DNA from: Kangsaoukella pontilimi
GTDB lineage: Bacteria; Pseudomonadota; Alphaproteobacteria; Rhodobacterales; Rhodobacteraceae
Reading direction: 5' to 3'
DNA: 64,000 nucleotides
NCBI RefSeq assembly: GCF_009830125.1
Contig: NZ_WUPT01000001.1
Location: 1,674,001-1,738,000 of the forward strand
Part shown: positions 63,602 to 64,000 of the stretch, in pieces
Layout of the letters: every line of letters starts with the position of its first letter
Numbering within the stretch: the first letter of the stretch is position 1
The notes under the pieces: model-generated
Seen by the model: only the letters and a program-made list of their open reading frames with translations
What the model was told of the DNA's origin: nothing
Database searches by the model: none
Made by a program: the position numbers and the translations under genes

Positions 63602-63964
63602 TCACAACGATGCGACGTATGGAGCGATCGTTTTCTCCATGGTCGCGGAGGTTTGTTTGAGGAGCTGGACCGGATGCTCATGCGCTTTCGCACTATCCGG
63701 ACCAATATTTGTCGTCATCACCGCTTCGAGATCTCTGTGGCCCTCACGGACAAGCGCTGAGACATCTGCCCCGACCTCGATCCGCGCGAGACGATAGGTT
63801 GGTCTTGCCGGTGCACCCACGGGTGGTTCAGCAGCAAAATGCGCAACGCAATGCCCATCAGCCGTCAACATGATCGAGAGCGTCTCCGTGCCTGCTTCCC
63901 CAGCCGCCGAAACAGTTTCGGCAACGGGCGGACCGCCGACACGGACCACCAAAATCTCGCTCAT
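63602..63964 (-). CDS. Hypothetical protein at the right edge of the operon
   Basis: A 120-residue soluble protein (MSEILVVRVGGPP start). The N-terminal half looks like a beta sheet (LSIMLTADGHCVAHF) and the C-terminal half is helical. No domain recognised; it is not PYP (no E-T-F-Y...C chromophore context). It lies 14 nt before the 161-residue gene, and its ATG overlaps the stop of a further upstream frame (ATGA at 63961-63964). Confidence 0.6.
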   Translation of the reverse strand: MSEILVVRVGGPPVAETVSAAGEAGTETLSIMLTADGHCVAHFAAEPPVGAPARPTYRLARIEVGADVSALVREGHRDLEAVMTTNIGPDSAKAHEHPVQLLKQTSATMEKTIAPYVASL

Positions 63965-64000
63965 ATCGTCCCGAAACGGGGGATGGCCATCCACGCGAAG
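63961..64000 (-). CDS. C-terminal end of a gene continuing beyond the window
   Basis: The minus-strand frame ending at 63961 reads ...FAWMAIPRFGTI and stops, overlapping the next ATG by 4 nt. Overlap of this kind is normal inside this operon, so a further gene upstream is likely. The 12 visible residues do not identify it and do not match the end of PYP. Confidence 0.35.
   Translation of the reverse strand, partial: FAWMAIPRFGTI

Noticed and set aside
63602-63964. Photoactive yellow protein
   Set aside because: The size is close but there is no PAS fold pattern and no PYP cysteine context.
1-64000. CRISPR arrays, rRNA operon, insertion sequences
   Set aside because: No regularly spaced repeats, rRNA segments or transposase genes were seen by eye.

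Overview
This window looks like chromosomal DNA of a Rhodobacteraceae-type alphaproteobacterium. It is GC-rich with tightly packed genes that mostly resemble Rhodobacter/Roseobacter relatives: a metR/metF pair, an ohr/ohrR pair, form II-type coxL, pyruvate carboxylase, and recurrent 'CTTCTTCTTGG...AATACTCC' intergenic repeats. No ribosomal RNA or CRISPR array was seen. One complete tRNA gene is present, tRNA-Gly(GCC) at 44957-45031.

Left end (1-8001) is a mobile island. It ends at a 44-bp copy of the 3' half of a tRNA-Gly(CCC) gene (7958-8001), so the intact tRNA should lie left of the window. Leftward from that site come a hypothetical cargo gene, a tyrosine integrase, an AlpA/excisionase-like DNA-binding protein, a primase-helicase, a small-terminase-like protein and a small hypothetical. 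A terminator at about 1430 follows, then an AT-rich two- or three-gene cargo operon ending in a nucleotidyltransferase-fold protein cut by the window edge. Integrase, AlpA, primase-helicase and TerS without structural genes is the layout of a PICI/P4-like phage satellite; the AT-rich cargo looks like a defence or toxin-antitoxin module. Six copies of an 8-bp repeat beside the primase-helicase gene may be its replication origin.

Middle (8039-45031) is ordinary core chromosome: threonine aldolase, RibF, an inositol monophosphatase, 6-phosphogluconate dehydrogenase, MetR/MetF, a DUF2235 hydrolase, an orphan CoxL-like subunit, an ornithine decarboxylase-like enzyme divergent from an Lrp regulator, ValS, a HisC-like aminotransferase, a serine-glyoxylate-type aminotransferase, an ABC exporter, a YgfZ-like protein, Ohr/OhrR, EF-P, an M29 aminopeptidase, a Crp/Fnr regulator, UvrD/PcrA helicase, an FMN-dependent hydroxyacid dehydrogenase and pyruvate carboxylase.

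Right end (45144-64000) is the most interesting part. A soluble chemoreceptor with about six PAS domains is translationally coupled to a protein with three CheW domains. Next comes a tyrosine ammonia-lyase (His89-Leu90 selectivity pair, MIO triad 149-151), then a leftward gas-vesicle cluster: gvpN, an 83-aa coiled-coil protein, gvpO, gvpJ, gvpH, a gvpF/L, gvpG, a two-domain CDC48-type AAA ATPase, two more gvpF/L genes, a gvpS/J-like gene, a short gvpF/L-like gene, gvpK, a 439-aa acidic protein, and gvpA. Directly upstream of gvpN, on the same strand, is a p-coumarate:CoA ligase preceded by two unknown genes. Tyrosine ammonia-lyase plus p-coumarate:CoA ligase is the chromophore pathway of photoactive yellow protein (PYP), so a pyp gene is predicted just beyond the right edge. 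The locus plausibly joins a blue-light sensor, buoyancy organelles and taxis. Its least explained parts are the CDC48-like ATPase, the 439-aa acidic protein, the 83-aa protein, the two genes upstream of the ligase, and a shared TTCTTA-N8-CCGATAT element near gvpA and gvpN.
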